This document shows, one piece after another, positions 50,891 through 59,303 of a DNA stretch of 59,303 bases. The stretch is from Bacteroidota bacterium (GTDB lineage Bacteria > Bacteroidota > Bacteroidia > Chitinophagales > UBA10324). Position 1 is the stretch's first letter. Each line of letters starts with the position of its first letter. The stretch is taken from NCBI GenBank assembly GCA_018267315.1, contig JAFDYS010000036.1, positions 3,287 to 62,589 of the forward strand, given 5' to 3'. A program made the translations under genes and the position numbers. Below the pieces are notes generated by a model. That model did no database searches, was not told the origin of the DNA, and worked only from the letters and a program-made list of their open reading frames with translations.

Positions 50891-51035
50891 GCCTTCTGCA
50901 CACCAATACAGATGCAAATTGACGGCGGCTGCCGCGAAAAAGAAATGATTTCGGTCAAGTGCGGCACACTACTTAGTCATCTCCATCTACCAGAATTAGC
51001 GGAAGAGGCGTAAAAGGATTGCAGTTTGATGATTG

Positions 51036-51722
51036 CTACTTCCCCAAAAAGTTCCTGTCAGGTTTGATCAACTCAGGATACTGCTTTTGAAAGCGCTTGA
51101 TGCGCGGAATGCTTTCGTAAAGCACGTACTGGCTGTCATCAGGATGGTGTTGAATGTAATCCTGATGGTAATCTTCCGCTTTCCAGAAAACGGTGAAGGG
51201 AGTTACTTCCGTCGCAATGGGCTTGCTGTATTTTCCGGAAGCATTCAACTGAGCGATGTAATCTTCAATCAGTTTTTTCTCCTGATCATTCCGGTAAAAA
51301 GCAATGGAGCGGTAAGAGCTTCCGTGATCCGGACCCTGCCCGTTCACCTGCGTGGGGTCCTGCGATGCAAAGAATACCTTGAGCAAGGTGGGATAATCAA
51401 TTTTTGAAGAATCGTAATACACGGTTACGCATTCAGCATGCCCGGTGGTTTCGGCGCACACTTCCTCATAGGTTGGATTTTTGGTGTGGCCACCGGCGTA
51501 ACCACTCACTGCTTCCGCTACGCCCTTCACACTTTCAAACACGGCTTCGGTGCACCAGAAACATCCTTCGGCAAAAGTGGCCTGAGAGTATTTCGTCAAT
51601 TCCGCATCAGAAAGTTTTTGAGACGCCTGCGGCGGTTTCTCTTCAGACTTATTTTTCTGAGCGCAGGAATTGAAGGTTGTCAACGTGAACAATACCGATA
51701 AAAAAAACAACGAGGATTTCAT
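51036..51722 (-). CDS. msrA: Peptide methionine sulfoxide reductase MsrA
   Basis: This 228-residue lipoprotein has its lipid-attachment Cys20 in TLTTFNSC. The catalytic motif FAEGCFWCTEAVF holds the nucleophile Cys54, and the Cys57 next to it is also seen in some MsrA proteins. GYAGGHTKNPTYEEVCAETTGHAE is the conserved substrate loop, and the region with DPTQVNGQGPDHGSSYRS follows. It reduces methionine-S-sulfoxide in envelope proteins; electrons must come from a periplasmic thioredoxin-like partner. It is a single gene, divergent from the T9SS gene at 51878. Confidence 0.96.
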   Translation of the reverse strand: MKSSLFFLSVLFTLTTFNSCAQKNKSEEKPPQASQKLSDAELTKYSQATFAEGCFWCTEAVFESVKGVAEAVSGYAGGHTKNPTYEEVCAETTGHAECVTVYYDSSKIDYPTLLKVFFASQDPTQVNGQGPDHGSSYRSIAFYRNDQEKKLIEDYIAQLNASGKYSKPIATEVTPFTVFWKAEDYHQDYIQHHPDDSQYVLYESIPRIKRFQKQYPELIKPDRNFLGK

Positions 51723-51738
51723 GACATGATGATTTCGG

Positions 51739-51746
51739 CAAACTTA
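51739..51746 (-). promoter_or_regulatory. Candidate -7 box for msrA
   Basis: TAAGTTTG on the minus strand matches TAnnTTTG exactly, 17 bases from the start codon at 51722. The -33 element is not evident. Confidence 0.35.
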
Positions 51747-51877
51747 CAACATACGAACGCGGTCGGATTGAAAAGCATGTGACATTTGCCATGATTCTTT
51801 AAAAGTGTGCGAACCGCTTCATCGCTCCGTTTGACGATTCAATTCAATCACTCATCTTCACACTCAATTATTGTTGT

Positions 51878-53812
51878 ATGAAATCAGCATCCTGTTTCCT
51901 GTTTCTCCTCCTCTTTATTTTTCAACCGGCGCTGTCACAAGTCTCGTCTGATTATGCCGTGCTGCTTACCGCCACCGTAAATGAGAATCCCGTGTCCATC
52001 ACCCTGCATTGGCCCGCCTATCCTGCAGCTACCGGTTACACGATTTATCGCAAAGCCAAAAACTCAAATAACTGGGGCGCAAGTATTGCCACGCCGGATG
52101 GTACTGCTACGGAATTCTATGATGCGGATGTGGTGGCCGATTCAGGTTACGAATACAAGGTGAGGCGCACATCAACCATCGCCACTGCCGAAGGATACAT
52201 TTACGCGGCCATCAAACTGCATGCAACAGACTACCGCGGCAAATGCCTGCTCCTTGTTGATACCACCATCACGGCAACCATGGAGAATGAATTGCACCGT
52301 TTAATGAAAGACATCAGCGGCGATTGTTGGTCCGTAAAACGGATTGACGTTTCAAGAAACGACAGTGTGATGTTTGTAAAACAACTGATCAGGAATGAAT
52401 ACCTGCAGGACCCCGAAACCAAATCAGTCCTGCTTTTCGGACACGTGCCTGTCCCCTATTCCGGAGCAATCAATCCTGACGGACATCCCGATCATTACGG
52501 TGCCTGGCCGTTCGATGGATTCTATGCCGACATGGACGGCGATTACACCGACTACGATGTGGATGTGACCACAGCTTCAAGGCAGGAAAACTGGAATGTG
52601 CCCGGCGACGGAAAATTTGATCAGTCCTATTTCGAAAGTGATCTCACCCTGCAAGTCGGTCGTGTGGATTTGTTCAACCTGCCATCATTTGCTGAAGATG
52701 AAGCGACATTACTCAAAAACTATCTTGATAAGGATCATGACTTTCGCGCAGGAAATTTCACTGCTTCTTCCCGTGCATTAATTGATGACAACTTCGGCGC
52801 CTTCGGAGGCGAAGCATTTGCCAGCGTGGGATGGAGAAGTTTTTCGCCGCTGGTGGGTGACACTGCCGTTCATGAAGTGGATTACTTCTCTTCCATGCAA
52901 TCGCAGAGTTACTTGTGGTCATACGGATGCGGCGGCGGCTGGTACCAGGGTGCCTCAGGGGTTGGCTCCACCACTGAGTTTGTGAATGACACAGTGCAAA
53001 CCGTTTTTACCTGTTTGTTCGGAAGTTATTTCGGTGACTGGGATGCCGTGGATGATTTTCTGCGGGCGCCGCTTGCTTCCAAAAACAGAGCGCTTACCTG
53101 TTGCTGGGCAGGAAGACCCTACTGGCACTTTCATCACATGGCCCTCGGTGAGCCGATAGGTTACAGCGCACTTAAGTCACAAAACAACTGCACCACCTAC
53201 ATGGCGAACATCTGCTGCGGATGGGTGCACATTGCACTCATGGGCGATCCCACGCTGCGCATGCATGTGATACGTCCTGCATCCGATCTTCAGCTTTCCG
53301 TGATTGGCGAAAATGAACCGGTTGAGATGACATGGAACGCAACGGATGAAGAGGTGCTTGGCTATTATGTTTATCGCAGCACCAGTGAATTCGGAAAGTT
53401 TGAGCGCATCAGTGATACCATCGTAACTGGAACATCATTTACCGACTGGAATCCGGAGAATGGAACCAACTGGTACATGGTGCGCGCTGTACGGCTCGAA
53501 GAAACACCGAGCGGCAGTTACTACAACATGAGTGAAGGGGTGAGTGATTCCATTTCTGCCATTATAACCGGCATTGCTGCACTTGACAGCAAGAACGAAT
53601 TGAGTGTTTACCCCAATCCTGCAACCAATCTGGTGATGATCCGCTGCACAGGTTTCAATGAAGGCAAAGTTTATGTGCTGGATGCAGCAGGCCGTCAATT
53701 GATGGAAGTGAGCATGAACGGCAACTACCAAACCATCGGGCTTACTTCCCTTCCTCAGGGAATTTACTTCATCCAATCAGTTAATGTGATAAAGAAGCTG
53801 GTGAAGCAGTGA
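51878..53812 (+). CDS. Peptidase C25-like surface protein with Fn3 domains and T9SS type A sorting domain
   Basis: The 644-residue protein has signal peptide MKSASCFLFLLLFIFQPALS. A fibronectin-type-III-like domain spans about 28-110. A middle domain (about 120-465) is reminiscent of gingipain-type C25 peptidases, with VLLFGHVPVPYSG, LQVGRVDLFNLP and a VFTCLFGSYFGDWD segment (Cys379) at the place of the nucleophile. Where C25 enzymes have GHGS, it reads YGCGGGW with Cys351, so the usual catalytic histidine is absent. A second Fn3-like domain (about 468-550) and a T9SS domain (LSVYPNPATNL, LPQGIYFIQS) complete it. The C25 assignment is tentative, and the protein could be inactive. Confidence 0.75.
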   Translation: MKSASCFLFLLLFIFQPALSQVSSDYAVLLTATVNENPVSITLHWPAYPAATGYTIYRKAKNSNNWGASIATPDGTATEFYDADVVADSGYEYKVRRTSTIATAEGYIYAAIKLHATDYRGKCLLLVDTTITATMENELHRLMKDISGDCWSVKRIDVSRNDSVMFVKQLIRNEYLQDPETKSVLLFGHVPVPYSGAINPDGHPDHYGAWPFDGFYADMDGDYTDYDVDVTTASRQENWNVPGDGKFDQSYFESDLTLQVGRVDLFNLPSFAEDEATLLKNYLDKDHDFRAGNFTASSRALIDDNFGAFGGEAFASVGWRSFSPLVGDTAVHEVDYFSSMQSQSYLWSYGCGGGWYQGASGVGSTTEFVNDTVQTVFTCLFGSYFGDWDAVDDFLRAPLASKNRALTCCWAGRPYWHFHHMALGEPIGYSALKSQNNCTTYMANICCGWVHIALMGDPTLRMHVIRPASDLQLSVIGENEPVEMTWNATDEEVLGYYVYRSTSEFGKFERISDTIVTGTSFTDWNPENGTNWYMVRAVRLEETPSGSYYNMSEGVSDSISAIITGIAALDSKNELSVYPNPATNLVMIRCTGFNEGKVYVLDAAGRQLMEVSMNGNYQTIGLTSLPQGIYFIQSVNVIKKLVKQ

Positions 53813-53930
53813 TCAATAGTTGCATTATGGTTGCATGCAGCATGTTGAGGTGTTGACAATTCAGGGATTCAGTTACCACCTTACCATTTCAAAATTTTCC
53901 CACCTTCACGGTACTCAAAAAACCTTCATC

Positions 53931-56573
53931 ATGAAATCTCTCCTATTACCTCTGATTCTGTTAACACTTTTTTCCCATTCACTGCTTGCGCAGGTGAATG
54001 TGACCGGCAAGGTCACCGACGTGAACGGGCAGCCGTTGTTCGGTGTAACCGTGGCCGAAAAATCAACCAACAACGGCGACTACACCGATGCCGACGGGAT
54101 ATTCAACCTGAAAGTGACAGATGCTAATGCCACACTGGTTTTCAGTTACGTGGGGCTGGCAACGAAAGAAGTACCGCTTAATGGTCAAACGAATTTGAAC
54201 GTAACCATGGAAACCGGAAGTACGGAATTGACGGCTGTAGAAGTAGTGGGGTCGCGCTCTCTCAATCGCTCAGCAACCAATTCTCCGGTTCCGGTTGATT
54301 ATCTCGATTTGCAGAAAATAGCCAACGAGCAGGGCCAACTTGACATAAACCAAATGCTGCATTACCTCGCTCCCTCCTTCAATGCCAACAAGCAATCCGG
54401 CAGTGACGGCGCTGATCATGTTGACCCGGCCACACTGCGTGGTTTAGGACCTGATCAAACGCTTGTGCTGGTAAACGGCAAGCGTTACCACCAGTCATCG
54501 CTCATCAATATTTACGGCACGCGCGGCCGCGGCAATACCGGTTCAGATTTGAATTCCATTCCGATCTCAGCTATTGATCATATTGAAATTCTCCGCGACG
54601 GCGCATCCGCTTTGTATGGCTCTGATGCCATTGCGGGCGTGATTAATATCGTGTTGAAGAAGAATACCGGTGAATTGAACGCCAGTGTAGACGGGGGCGC
54701 CAATATTGCACAATATGTTCCCGGCGACACGTCTGTTTTTGACGGACGGCGTCTTGCCATCGGAGCCAACTACGGGTTTGGCATCGGCGAGAAAGGATAC
54801 CTCAACCTGTCTGCCGATTATCTGAAAACCGGCCATACGAACCGCGCAGGAATTCCTGCAGACTGGTGGCCGGGGCATACGGATGTGCGCAACCAGTTCG
54901 GACAGGCCGCTTCGGACAATATCGGCGGCGTTCTAAATTTCGCTTATCCGTTCAGCGAGAAATTGGAGCTCTATGCTTTGGGCATGTACAACTACCGCAT
55001 GACAGATGCTTTTGCATTTACACGTTCCGCCAACAGCGACCGCAATGTGATCAGCATTTACCCCAATGGTTTTGATCCCATCATTCAATCAAAAATTGGT
55101 GACGGGCAGTTTGATGCCGGTTTAAAAGGAACGCTGGGAAAATGGAGATGGGACCTGGCCAATGCTCTTGGCATGAACAAGTTTCACTTTTATGGTGATC
55201 ACACATTGAATGCTTCTCTCGAAGAAGCATCGCCCACTCATTTTGATGATGGCGGAACGCAACTGATGCAAAACACCACCACGCTTGATTTCTCGCATTA
55301 CTGGGAAGACGTGATGCAAGGTCTTACACTCTCGCTCGGCGCAGAATTCCGCTATGAGAACTATCAGATTTTTGCCGGAGAAGAAGGATCGTGGCAAACT
55401 TATCCGGCCATCTTTATTGATCCGGAAACCGGAGACACGAGCGACCGCCCCGGCGGCTCACAGGGATTTCCCGGCTTCCGCCCGGATAATGAAGTGAATG
55501 AAAGCCGCACCAATGCCGGCGCCTATGCCGATCTCTCACTCGATGTCACCGATCAGTTCATGTTTGATATAGCTGTGCGCGGAGAGAACTACAGTGATTT
55601 CGGTGCCACGTTTAACGGAAGACTGGCTACACGTTATGCTCCGAGTGACATGTTCGCAATAAGAGGTTCCGTCAGTACCGGTTTCCGCGCTCCGTCGCTC
55701 GCGCAGATTTACTACAACCAGACCTTTACCAACGTGCAGAATGGTGTGATCTTCGATGCTGTGATCGCTAACAATGTGAGCGATGTGGCCAAGGCGCTCG
55801 GTATTCCTGAACTGAAAGAAGAAAAGGCCGTCACGGGAAGTCTCGGATTCACTATCACGCCCGGCAGCGGATTCAGCGCCACATTGGATGGATACTATGT
55901 TCATGTGGATGACCGCATCGTACTTACCGGAAATTTCTACAGCGACGATCCGGATATCGGCGAAATATTGCAACAGCAAAATGTGACTGCTGCACAGTTT
56001 TTTACTAATGCGGTGAACACTACTACGTGGGGATTAGACTATGTGATCAATTACGAAGCCCATCTCAACAATCATGACCGTGTGGTATTTTCATTGATTG
56101 GCAACTACAATAAGATGACGGTGGATACGGTTTACACCAACGATCTATTAGCCGGTAAAGAAGATTCCTATTTCGGGCCGCGCGACAGCGCCTTCCTGAT
56201 CAACTCAGCACCTCCATACAAAGCCACACTCGGTCTTGGATACATCAGCAACAAATACAGTGCAAACATCCACGCAAACTTCTGGAGCGGATTGAAGTTT
56301 TACGATTATGATCCGAAGCCCTATGAGTACAAGAGCGCTGTTACGATTGATATTTCATTCGGACTTAACCTGACCAAGAACCTCTCCCTGCATTTCGGAG
56401 CACTGAATCTGTTTAACAAGTATCCGAAATGGAGGTACGATCAAACCTACGGTGCGTCACCGGATGCGATCGGATATGATCCGTATGAAACGGAAACCGG
56501 CGGCGCCTGGGATGCGGTGCAAATGGGATTCGATGGCACCTTCCTCTTTGCTAAACTCGGAATCAAACTCTGA
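53931..56573 (+). CDS. TonB-dependent outer-membrane receptor
   Basis: The protein has 880 residues from the ATG at 53931; the frame is open 37 codons upstream without conserved sequence. The signal peptide is MKSLLLPLILLTLFSHSLLA. A carboxypeptidase-like regulatory domain with VTGKVTDVNGQPLFGVTV spans about 22-100. The plug contains TLRGLGPDQTLVLVNGKRYH and IEILRDGASALYGSDAIAGV, the form seen in receptors of the BtuB/FepA kind. The barrel ends with FAKLGIKL. No SusD partner is present. The substrate is not indicated by the neighbours. Confidence 0.93.
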   Translation: MKSLLLPLILLTLFSHSLLAQVNVTGKVTDVNGQPLFGVTVAEKSTNNGDYTDADGIFNLKVTDANATLVFSYVGLATKEVPLNGQTNLNVTMETGSTELTAVEVVGSRSLNRSATNSPVPVDYLDLQKIANEQGQLDINQMLHYLAPSFNANKQSGSDGADHVDPATLRGLGPDQTLVLVNGKRYHQSSLINIYGTRGRGNTGSDLNSIPISAIDHIEILRDGASALYGSDAIAGVINIVLKKNTGELNASVDGGANIAQYVPGDTSVFDGRRLAIGANYGFGIGEKGYLNLSADYLKTGHTNRAGIPADWWPGHTDVRNQFGQAASDNIGGVLNFAYPFSEKLELYALGMYNYRMTDAFAFTRSANSDRNVISIYPNGFDPIIQSKIGDGQFDAGLKGTLGKWRWDLANALGMNKFHFYGDHTLNASLEEASPTHFDDGGTQLMQNTTTLDFSHYWEDVMQGLTLSLGAEFRYENYQIFAGEEGSWQTYPAIFIDPETGDTSDRPGGSQGFPGFRPDNEVNESRTNAGAYADLSLDVTDQFMFDIAVRGENYSDFGATFNGRLATRYAPSDMFAIRGSVSTGFRAPSLAQIYYNQTFTNVQNGVIFDAVIANNVSDVAKALGIPELKEEKAVTGSLGFTITPGSGFSATLDGYYVHVDDRIVLTGNFYSDDPDIGEILQQQNVTAAQFFTNAVNTTTWGLDYVINYEAHLNNHDRVVFSLIGNYNKMTVDTVYTNDLLAGKEDSYFGPRDSAFLINSAPPYKATLGLGYISNKYSANIHANFWSGLKFYDYDPKPYEYKSAVTIDISFGLNLTKNLSLHFGALNLFNKYPKWRYDQTYGASPDAIGYDPYETETGGAWDAVQMGFDGTFLFAKLGIKL

Positions 56574-56589
56574 GAGTTTTTTTTCGAAA

Positions 56590-56726
56590 CAATAAAGTTG
56601 TCTCAGGAGCCGTGGCCCTATTCGTCACCGGATTTAACTCGGTGAGCTGTAAAAAAAACAGGGAAGCTGAAAGCGGCCGACAGGCCGGTTCAGCATGAGC
56701 ATGGACTTTTGAGACAACTTTTATTG
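56590..56726. mobile_element. Small inverted-repeat (MITE-like) element
   Basis: CAATAAAGTTGTCTCA (56590-56605) is mirrored by TGAGACAACTTTTATTG (56710-56726), with a single-base gap. The 137-bp segment contains no open frame and a run of eight A at its centre. The ends recall the TGTCTCAAAA tips of some insertion sequences, such as IS1182-type elements. No target-site duplication is evident. It lies between the convergent TonB receptor and histidine kinase genes. Confidence 0.5.
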
Positions 56727-56741
56727 CAGTCACCCGGCAAG

Positions 56742-58484
56742 TCAACCCGCCGTGTTGCGGGGAAGCATCACCGTAAAAATGCTTCCATGGTTCGCACTGC
56801 TTTGAATGGTGATGGCGCCGCCCATTTTCATCACCAGTTCTTTGGACAACACCAGCCCCATGCCGGTACCTTTTTCCATGCCGGTTCCGGGAGTTGACAC
56901 TTGCTGATTGAGATGCAGTTTTTCCTGCACAGCCGAACTGATGCCGGTTCCCTCATCACGCACGGAAATGCTGATGTGTCCGTCATCACTTTGCGAGGAA
57001 AGAAAAATGGAACCTCCCCGGTGAGAAAATTTAATGGCATTTGTCATCAGATTACGGATGACGAGCATGAGGAGATCGCGGTCGCAGGTCACGAAATGTG
57101 AATCACTTACCTCATTGTGAACGGTGAGCTCTTTTGTTCGGATGTCAGCAAGGAACGAGGCCGCCACAGAATCGGCCAGCGACCTGATAGCGATCCGTTC
57201 ATTGCGGAGCTGAAATCCTGCCATCTGTGATCGTGACCAGTAAATAATGTTGTCGAGTGCGACCAGCGTTTCATGAAGATGTTTCCGGATGTTCTGCACA
57301 AGCGTATTCATGTCCTTCCCCGAATCAACACCCGGATCAGTCAACTCCATCATTGCATGCAATGTAACCAGCGGCGACCTGAAGTCATGGGAGATAACAG
57401 AAAGCAACCGGTCTTTGAGCATATTGAGTTCCACCAGTTCTTTTTTCTGATTCTCCACCATGGCATTTCGTTCGCGTAATTCCGTGAGGTTTTTCTTTCG
57501 CTGGCGATTCAGTAACAGCACCAGCACCAGCAGGGTGGAAATAAGCACCAGCCCGGCCATGATGTAGATGAAGGAGGTGCGCTGTATCCGCATCAGGCGC
57601 TCATTCTCGGCGATGATTTGCTTGAGCGAAGTGTTTTCTTTTTTCGCTTCCTCATTCTTGTATTTCAATTCAATAACTGCGCCCTCTGCATTCTTCAGTT
57701 CGGTCATGAATTGCTCGTTGATCCAAGTCACCTTTTCACTGTACACGAGCGCATTTTGAAAATCGCCCAAACCCTTGTAACCGGTGAGCATCATTCGGGC
57801 TGCTTCCAGTTCATAAGCCAGAACATGATTTTTGCTGGCGTAATCAAACGCCTCTTTTGCATAAGCGAGGCCTTCGCGGTACTTGCTCAACTGGTATAAA
57901 TTGTTGGCCATGTTGTAGAGGATGTTTGGCAAATCGGCCTGATCTTTTTCCGGAAGCAGCAACGTTGCCGTACGTGCGCGTTCATAGTAGGAAGCGGCCT
58001 TTTCAAATTGACCGGTGCCTGTGTAAATGGCGCCGAGAATATTCAGGTTGCTTGCCTGCAACCTGATATCATGCCGTTGCTCCGAAAGCCGGAGTGACTG
58101 TTCCGCCAGGTCAGTGGCCTCATTTACCCCCTTCATTTCAAACTTGATGGCACTGATGCGGTTGAGTGACTCCGCAATGATTTGCGTGTCTTTCCGCAAT
58201 GCGGCAATGGCGAGGGCATCATGAAGATAGTTTAACCCGAGATCGAACTGCCGAGTGGCCCGGCATACTTCACCGAGATAACGCAGCGCGAGGGCCTCCA
58301 TGGCTGAATCACCGGAGGATTCGCTGAGGTTTTCGATGACTATAAACGCGTTGAATGCATCATTGTAATTTCCATTGTAAAGACTTTGCTTTCCGGCCTG
58401 GTAAAGACTGTCAACTTTCAGGGATGGGCCGGGCGTGGCATATACACCCAGAAGAAAAAGCGGAAGGATGACCAATGGCTTCAT
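56742..58484 (-). CDS. TPR-containing sensor histidine kinase
   Basis: This 580-residue protein has a signal peptide (MKPLVILPLFLLGVYA), then about six TPR-like repeats (25-270) in the periplasm. A coiled-coil stretch precedes one membrane helix (SFIYIMAGLVLISTLLVLVL, about 300-320). A dimerisation domain has the H-box SVISHDFRSPL with phospho-acceptor His366. The N-box (MTNAIKFSHRG), G1 (VRDEGTGI) and G2 (GTGMGLVLSKEL) follow. The layout fits Bacteroidota kinases with extracytoplasmic TPR sensors. No response regulator is adjacent, so it is an orphan within this window. Confidence 0.92.
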   Translation of the reverse strand: MKPLVILPLFLLGVYATPGPSLKVDSLYQAGKQSLYNGNYNDAFNAFIVIENLSESSGDSAMEALALRYLGEVCRATRQFDLGLNYLHDALAIAALRKDTQIIAESLNRISAIKFEMKGVNEATDLAEQSLRLSEQRHDIRLQASNLNILGAIYTGTGQFEKAASYYERARTATLLLPEKDQADLPNILYNMANNLYQLSKYREGLAYAKEAFDYASKNHVLAYELEAARMMLTGYKGLGDFQNALVYSEKVTWINEQFMTELKNAEGAVIELKYKNEEAKKENTSLKQIIAENERLMRIQRTSFIYIMAGLVLISTLLVLVLLLNRQRKKNLTELRERNAMVENQKKELVELNMLKDRLLSVISHDFRSPLVTLHAMMELTDPGVDSGKDMNTLVQNIRKHLHETLVALDNIIYWSRSQMAGFQLRNERIAIRSLADSVAASFLADIRTKELTVHNEVSDSHFVTCDRDLLMLVIRNLMTNAIKFSHRGGSIFLSSQSDDGHISISVRDEGTGISSAVQEKLHLNQQVSTPGTGMEKGTGMGLVLSKELVMKMGGAITIQSSANHGSIFTVMLPRNTAG

Positions 58485-58905
58485 GAAGCCGGGTTGATTT
58501 GATGGTTAGAAAAACGCTCGCTATTCGCGTGCAATACCTAATACTGAGAAGTCACTACGAAGATACCTGATAGAATCTGCAAATTGAAAACTGAGGGTGT
58601 ATTAGGCTGTCAGATCCTGATTGCGTTTATGGTACCATCTGATTGGCTCCTTGTTAATCAAACAAAACGGGGTAATCACCGGGTGGGCGAGAAAGCTTGG
58701 TGAACTTGCTGCTACGCCATACATTCCAAAGAGTTTCGAAATACAGAAAGAATTTGAAGATGAAAATACCTTGACCCAAAGGCGCTGCAAGAGAGGAACT
58801 GCTGCATTTCACTTTTCCCCATTGTGTGAATAACTTTAGCATGATAAGCGTGCCCGCTTGTCGAAGTTTGTAACTTTAAAGAATCACAAAATACGGAGCA
58901 GGAAA
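58485..58905. other. 421-base spacer upstream of parA
   Basis: No convincing gene is seen; short open frames of 62-70 codons on both strands lack conserved features or ribosome-binding signals. Two TAACTTTA words (58831-58838 and 58871-58878), each one mismatch from TAnnTTTG, are possible -7 boxes for the ParA gene. Neither has a TTTG at the usual distance. Confidence 0.4.
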
Positions 58906-59303
58906 ATGGGCAAAGTCATCGCAATAGCCAATCAGAAAGGAGGTGTAGGAAAAACCACGACCGCCATTAACCTGGCGGCATCATTTGCTGTTTTAGAACA
59001 CAAAACACTGCTGATTGATGCAGACCCGCAGGCCAATGCCACATCAGGAATCGGCATAGACCCGAGGCAGGTCACCACCAGCATTTACGAATGCCTGATT
59101 GGTGAGAGCGAAATCGGTGATGCCATTATGCAAACCAGCACACCCAACCTGTTTGCTGTGCCGGCACACCTCGATCTGGTAGGTGCAGAAATCGAGCTGA
59201 TCAATCATCCCGACCGCGAGAAAATCATGCGGCAGATCACAGATCCAATCCGTGATCAGTTCGAATACATCATCATTGACTGCTCGCCATCACTCGGACT
59301 CAT
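58906..59303 (+). CDS. parA: ParA/Soj family partitioning ATPase, N-terminal part
   Basis: The frame runs open from the ATG at 58906 to the window end, 132 codons. GGAG and AGGA just upstream give a usable ribosome-binding site. The start [18 protein letters not shown] has the deviant Walker A motif KGGVGKTT at residues 11-18 with the signature lysine. [12 protein letters not shown] and [11 protein letters not shown] are the A' and Walker B motifs. Chromosomal ParA positions ParB-bound origin regions along the nucleoid. The rest of the gene, and the usual parB after it, lie beyond the window, so a chromosomal rather than plasmid role is inferred from the surrounding housekeeping genes. Confidence 0.95.
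   Translation, partial: MGKVIAIANQKGGVGKTTTAINLAASFAVLEHKTLLIDADPQANATSGIGIDPRQVTTSIYECLIGESEIGDAIMQTSTPNLFAVPAHLDLVGAEIELINHPDREKIMRQITDPIRDQFEYIIIDCSPSLGL

Noticed and set aside
58602..58842. Short overlapping open frames on both strands in the parA spacer
   Set aside because: Lengths of 62-70 codons, no start signals and no conserved features; ordinary chance frames.

Overview
The window reads as chromosomal DNA of a member of the phylum Bacteroidota; the class cannot be fixed from the sequence. The evidence is four proteins with C-terminal type A sorting domains of the type IX secretion system, a SusC/SusD pair, two further TonB-dependent receptors, two Omp28-type thioredoxin-fold surface lipoproteins, a DUF6029-type outer-membrane protein, and promoters of the Bacteroidota type (TTTG, 19 bases, TAnnTTTG). 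Coding density is high. I saw no rRNA, tRNA, CRISPR array, phage module or intact insertion sequence.

Layout. 1-8187 is almost entirely minus strand: a truncated lipoprotein gene, an Omp28-type lipoprotein, acetyl-CoA synthetase, RecJ, and three nucleotide-sugar genes (galE, a UDP-glucuronate-decarboxylase-like epimerase, rfbA). 8310-18940 is plus strand: a secreted T9SS protein, a DUF2064 protein, a TonB-dependent receptor, a YnjB-type binding lipoprotein, two half-size permeases, an ATPase and a radical SAM enzyme. Together these could form one import-and-modify route for an unknown substrate. 18953-27279 is a full phosphate module: minus-strand pstS-pstC-pstA-pstB-phoU-phoB-phoR, divergent from a plus-strand DUF47-pit pair across a 282-base control region. 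Polyphosphate kinase lies 10 kb further on.

27310-30241 is a minus-strand Rieske / Omp28 / DUF6029 operon. 30380-32107 holds an unrecognised protein, a TlpA-like thioredoxin and a Nudix hydrolase. 32255-36602 is a SusC/SusD pair without enzymes, ending in a strong terminator. 36679-43464 carries a PH-like membrane protein, ppk1, a small secreted protein, an MmcQ/YjbR protein, a TPR protein, etfB-etfA and a bifunctional-nuclease protein. 43565-53812 mixes T9SS surface proteins with a CNT nucleoside transporter, TerC, an AT-rich O-antigen-ligase-like gene and MsrA. The end carries a TonB receptor, a small inverted-repeat element, a TPR histidine kinase and the start of a ParA gene.

Besides genes, the spacers hold several repeat families: two copies of a CGTCATTGCGAG inverted-repeat element bracketing the permease and ATPase genes, a CACTAAGG-type element, a 137-bp element with terminal inverted repeats, and degenerate 7-base-phased repeats in several leaders. 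The least explained parts are the TonB-ABC-radical SAM locus, the Rieske-Omp28-DUF6029 operon, a C25-like surface protein lacking the expected active-site histidine, and a folded-looking spacer after ppk1.
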